This document shows, one piece after another, positions 51,819 to 53,511 of a stretch of 53,511 bases of DNA. The DNA lies in contig CAIXKE010000022.1 in assembly GCA_903919975.1 (NCBI GenBank), forward strand, positions 1 through 53,511, read 5' to 3'. Under the pieces are notes generated by a model, which saw only the letters and a program-made list of their open reading frames with translations, had not been told where the DNA came from and made no database searches. The stretch's first letter is position 1. Every line of letters starts with the position of its first letter. The position numbers and the translations under genes were made by a program. This DNA is from Akkermansiaceae bacterium (GTDB lineage Bacteria > Verrucomicrobiota > Verrucomicrobiia > Verrucomicrobiales > Akkermansiaceae).

Positions 51819-52559
51819 TTAGGGTTTGAAAACAGGAAATTCCGCACCGGGGCGGATTTCGGCGGGTGGTTCGATATTGAATGCTGCGCCATCGCCGGCC
51901 CGGTATGGCCCATAGGCAATCGGAATCACCGTTAGATAAACCCGTTGTTCGTCATCTTCCAGGATTTTACCGGCATGCACGATGGCCGCGCAGTTGGGGC
52001 TTTTTTTCACCGCAAGGATATCGCCCGTTCGGAACTGGCTGGCGGCGGCGGTTTCGAGAGTGGGGAACACATACTCGATGATGACCGGGTAAGGTGCTGC
52101 TTGGGTGAAATTATCAGGTTTCACCAGCGCATGGGCACGGATGGCGAAGCCGGATGGGAGGAAATCCGACGGGCCGAGCTCGCGGACTTTCGTTACCAGA
52201 TAGTCGCCCTCGGCGTAGGTCAGGGCTAGGGGCCGTTCGAAATTGGTCAGGTAATTCCGAAGGAGTTGTGCATTGAGCTGGCTGAATTCCTCCTCGGTCA
52301 GGCCGAAAAATTTGCGATAGAGGCCTTTGGGGTCGAGCAGGCTGCCATTGGGAGCATCGAGCACGGTGTGTCGCTTCAATTCAGGCAGGCGGCCCAGCTT
52401 CCGAAGGATTTCGTAATTGCGGGGAATCTCCGGGTTGCCGAAGACATGCAGGCATGCGGTCCAGCTGGCGACTGCGAAACACAGAGCCAGCAGATTGGCC
52501 AGCAACCACCAGAAATAGGCGGGACGCGAGGGCGGAGCGGGTTCGGCGTTGCGTGGCAC
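51819..52559 (-). CDS. Membrane-anchored GDYxxLxY-like domain protein
   Basis: A 246-residue protein. One N-terminal transmembrane helix (FWWLLANLLALCFAVASWTACLH) is followed by a periplasmic or extracytoplasmic part. The stretch AEGDYLVTKVRELGPSDF and ALVKPDNFTQAAPYPVIIEYVFP has the form of the GDYXXLXY domain seen in several phyla. The C-terminal half is beta-rich (VYLTVIPIAYGPYRAGDGAAF). It lies 15 bp from the HesB/IscA gene on the same strand. No function known. Confidence 0.65.
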   Translation of the reverse strand: MPRNAEPAPPSRPAYFWWLLANLLALCFAVASWTACLHVFGNPEIPRNYEILRKLGRLPELKRHTVLDAPNGSLLDPKGLYRKFFGLTEEEFSQLNAQLLRNYLTNFERPLALTYAEGDYLVTKVRELGPSDFLPSGFAIRAHALVKPDNFTQAAPYPVIIEYVFPTLETAAASQFRTGDILAVKKSPNCAAIVHAGKILEDDEQRVYLTVIPIAYGPYRAGDGAAFNIEPPAEIRPGAEFPVFKP

Positions 52560-52574
52560 GGCGGTTTTGCGGGT

Positions 52575-52958
52575 TCAGTGGGTTCCGCAGGCCTCGCCGT
52601 CAGCCACGGCGTGGGTGCCGGGGGCATCATCCGCCGCTTCAAACGAAGTGCCGCAGCCGCAGGAACGCGCGGCATTTGGATTGAGCACCTTGAAACCCGC
52701 ATCCGTTAGGTCGTCCGAATAATCGACCGCGCATCCGCGCAGGCGATCCAGGCTGTCTCCCGCCAAGATCAAGCGGGCTGCGCCGGACTCCACCACCACA
52801 TCGCCGGGTTCGGGTTCGGCCACTTTCATTTCGTACTGCCAACCGGCGCAGCCACCTTTGCGGACGGCAAGGCGCAGCCCCGCGAATGAGGAGGAATTCG
52901 CCTGGTCGGCGAGCAATTTGCCGAGTTCTTCGGCGGCTTTAGGAGTGAGGGTCATCAT
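52575..52958 (-). CDS. HesB/IscA-type iron-sulfur assembly protein
   Basis: A 127-residue protein of the A-type carrier family. Start at MMTLTPKAAEEL, the usual family beginning (either Met). The three cysteines of IscA are seen, the first in RKGGCAGWQYEM (near residue 40) and two in ARSCGCGTSF near residue 105. It accepts and passes Fe-S clusters. The tail with HAVADGEACGTH is an extra stretch with one more Cys and two His. An open frame upstream is not supported by the family. No isc or suf genes are near, so it is a lone carrier. Confidence 0.9.
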   Translation of the reverse strand: MMTLTPKAAEELGKLLADQANSSSFAGLRLAVRKGGCAGWQYEMKVAEPEPGDVVVESGAARLILAGDSLDRLRGCAVDYSDDLTDAGFKVLNPNAARSCGCGTSFEAADDAPGTHAVADGEACGTH

Positions 52959-53204
52959 GTCGGATGGGGAAGCATAGGCTGGTAACCGGAGATTTGAAAC
53001 CGGAAATCCGAAGTCGTTGTCCGTTCGTATGTTGAATCCGCCATCAAACCCGGCGGGAGCAAGGAAAACCTGCGATTGAAACAAAGAATGACCTTGACGC
53101 ATTAGGATTTGGCCTTTTCATTTCGCTCGCCTGAGGTTTTCCCCCAGTGCCCATAGACTAGTTGAATTGTATCCTTACATTTCGGCGCCAGCGCACCTAT
53201 TTCC

Positions 53205-53511
53205 ATGTCATCCTCTAAACCGTCCCCAGCGATTCAAGCCGAGAATTCCAAGGCCAAGGCCAAAAAAAACAAGGATGCTCCAGATATCCCGATCAAGGAC
53301 GCGCCAAAGACGGTGAAAGCAAAGCCAGCCTCTATCTTTGAAAAAAAAGCAGAGTTGAGGCCAGTCGCCACCGCGAAGGAGACGAAGCCCGCCGCGAAGG
53401 AGACGAAGCCCGCCGCGAAGGAGACGAAGCCCGCCGCGAAGGAGACGAAGCCCGCCGCGAAGGAGACGAAGCCCGCCGCGAAGGAGACGAAGCCCGCCGC
53501 GAAGGAAGCGA
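53205..53511 (+). CDS. Lys/Ala-rich repeat protein, cut by the window end
   Basis: At least 102 residues, start MSSSKPSPAIQAEN. A charged, disordered N-terminal part leads into six full copies of AKETKPA (from residue 57). No domain follows within the window. Lysine/alanine/proline repeat tails of this kind occur in nucleoid-binding and DksA-like proteins of Verrucomicrobia, but nothing here identifies the C-terminal domain. There is no signal peptide. Confidence 0.75.
   Translation, partial: MSSSKPSPAIQAENSKAKAKKNKDAPDIPIKDAPKTVKAKPASIFEKKAELRPVATAKETKPAAKETKPAAKETKPAAKETKPAAKETKPAAKETKPAAKEA
53373..53511. repeat. 21-bp perfect tandem repeat in coding sequence
   Basis: Unit GCGAAGGAGACGAAGCCCGCC repeated six times from 53373 to 53498, then a seventh partial copy. 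The units encode AKETKPA in frame. Copies look identical, so slippage or recombination could change the number. Confidence 0.95.

Noticed and set aside
53373..53511. CRISPR array
   Set aside because: The units are contiguous 21-bp repeats without spacers and lie in frame within a coding sequence.

Overview
The window looks like a bacterial chromosome segment, most probably from Verrucomicrobiota (order Verrucomicrobiales). This is inferred from family content: a DUF1080 (3-keto-disaccharide hydrolase-like) secreted protein, several signal-peptide proteins of types common in that phylum, a candidate diphosphate-type PEP carboxykinase, few Shine-Dalgarno sites and moderately high GC. No rRNA or marker gene fixes the taxon.

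Region 1 (1-21183) is ordinary chromosome. It carries TatD nuclease, a LolA-like lipoprotein-sorting protein, ketopantoate reductase, an Lrp regulator, a D-Ala-D-Ala carboxypeptidase, an FHA membrane protein, a ParA ATPase, SixA, FabG, riboflavin synthase, a Na+/H+ antiporter, MiaA, Ffh, a polysaccharide deacetylase, an amidase, a CxxC-cluster protein, the 1159-residue PEPCK candidate, a Gfo/Idh/MocA oxidoreductase and a PQ-loop protein. A REP-associated tyrosine transposase (RayT) flanked by REP palindromes sits between ffh and miaA and appears to have replaced the start of miaA.

Region 2 (21184-28036) holds decaying DNA next to intact genes. There is a broken alpha-2-macroglobulin/pbpC pair and a deleted DUF1287 gene, beside an intact UvrD/Rep helicase, a DUF1080 protein and PabB.

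Region 3 (28067-47253) is a 19.2-kb integrative element in the 3' end of tRNA-Ala(GGC), bounded by a 32-bp perfect direct repeat (62 bp imperfect). It has a tyrosine integrase, an excisionase-like HTH protein, an initiator-like protein with internal iterons, its own DnaB helicase, an SSB-like protein, a terminase-small-subunit-like protein, a 506-residue ejection-protein-like product and a 2550-residue polyvalent protein with a phosphoribosyltransferase (PRTase) domain. A divergent Cro-like repressor/operator switch and a set of small genes follow. No large terminase, portal, capsid, tail or lysis gene is visible, and no large gene is broken. The layout is that of a phage satellite which brings its own replication, packaging-specificity and virion-injected proteins and would need a helper phage for particles. 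This is the most interesting system in the window.

Region 4 (47227-53511) is chromosome again: tRNA-Ala, a Nudix-like protein, MutS, a beta-barrel protein, a GDYxxLxY-like membrane protein, a HesB/IscA protein and a Lys/Ala-rich repeat protein cut by the window end.
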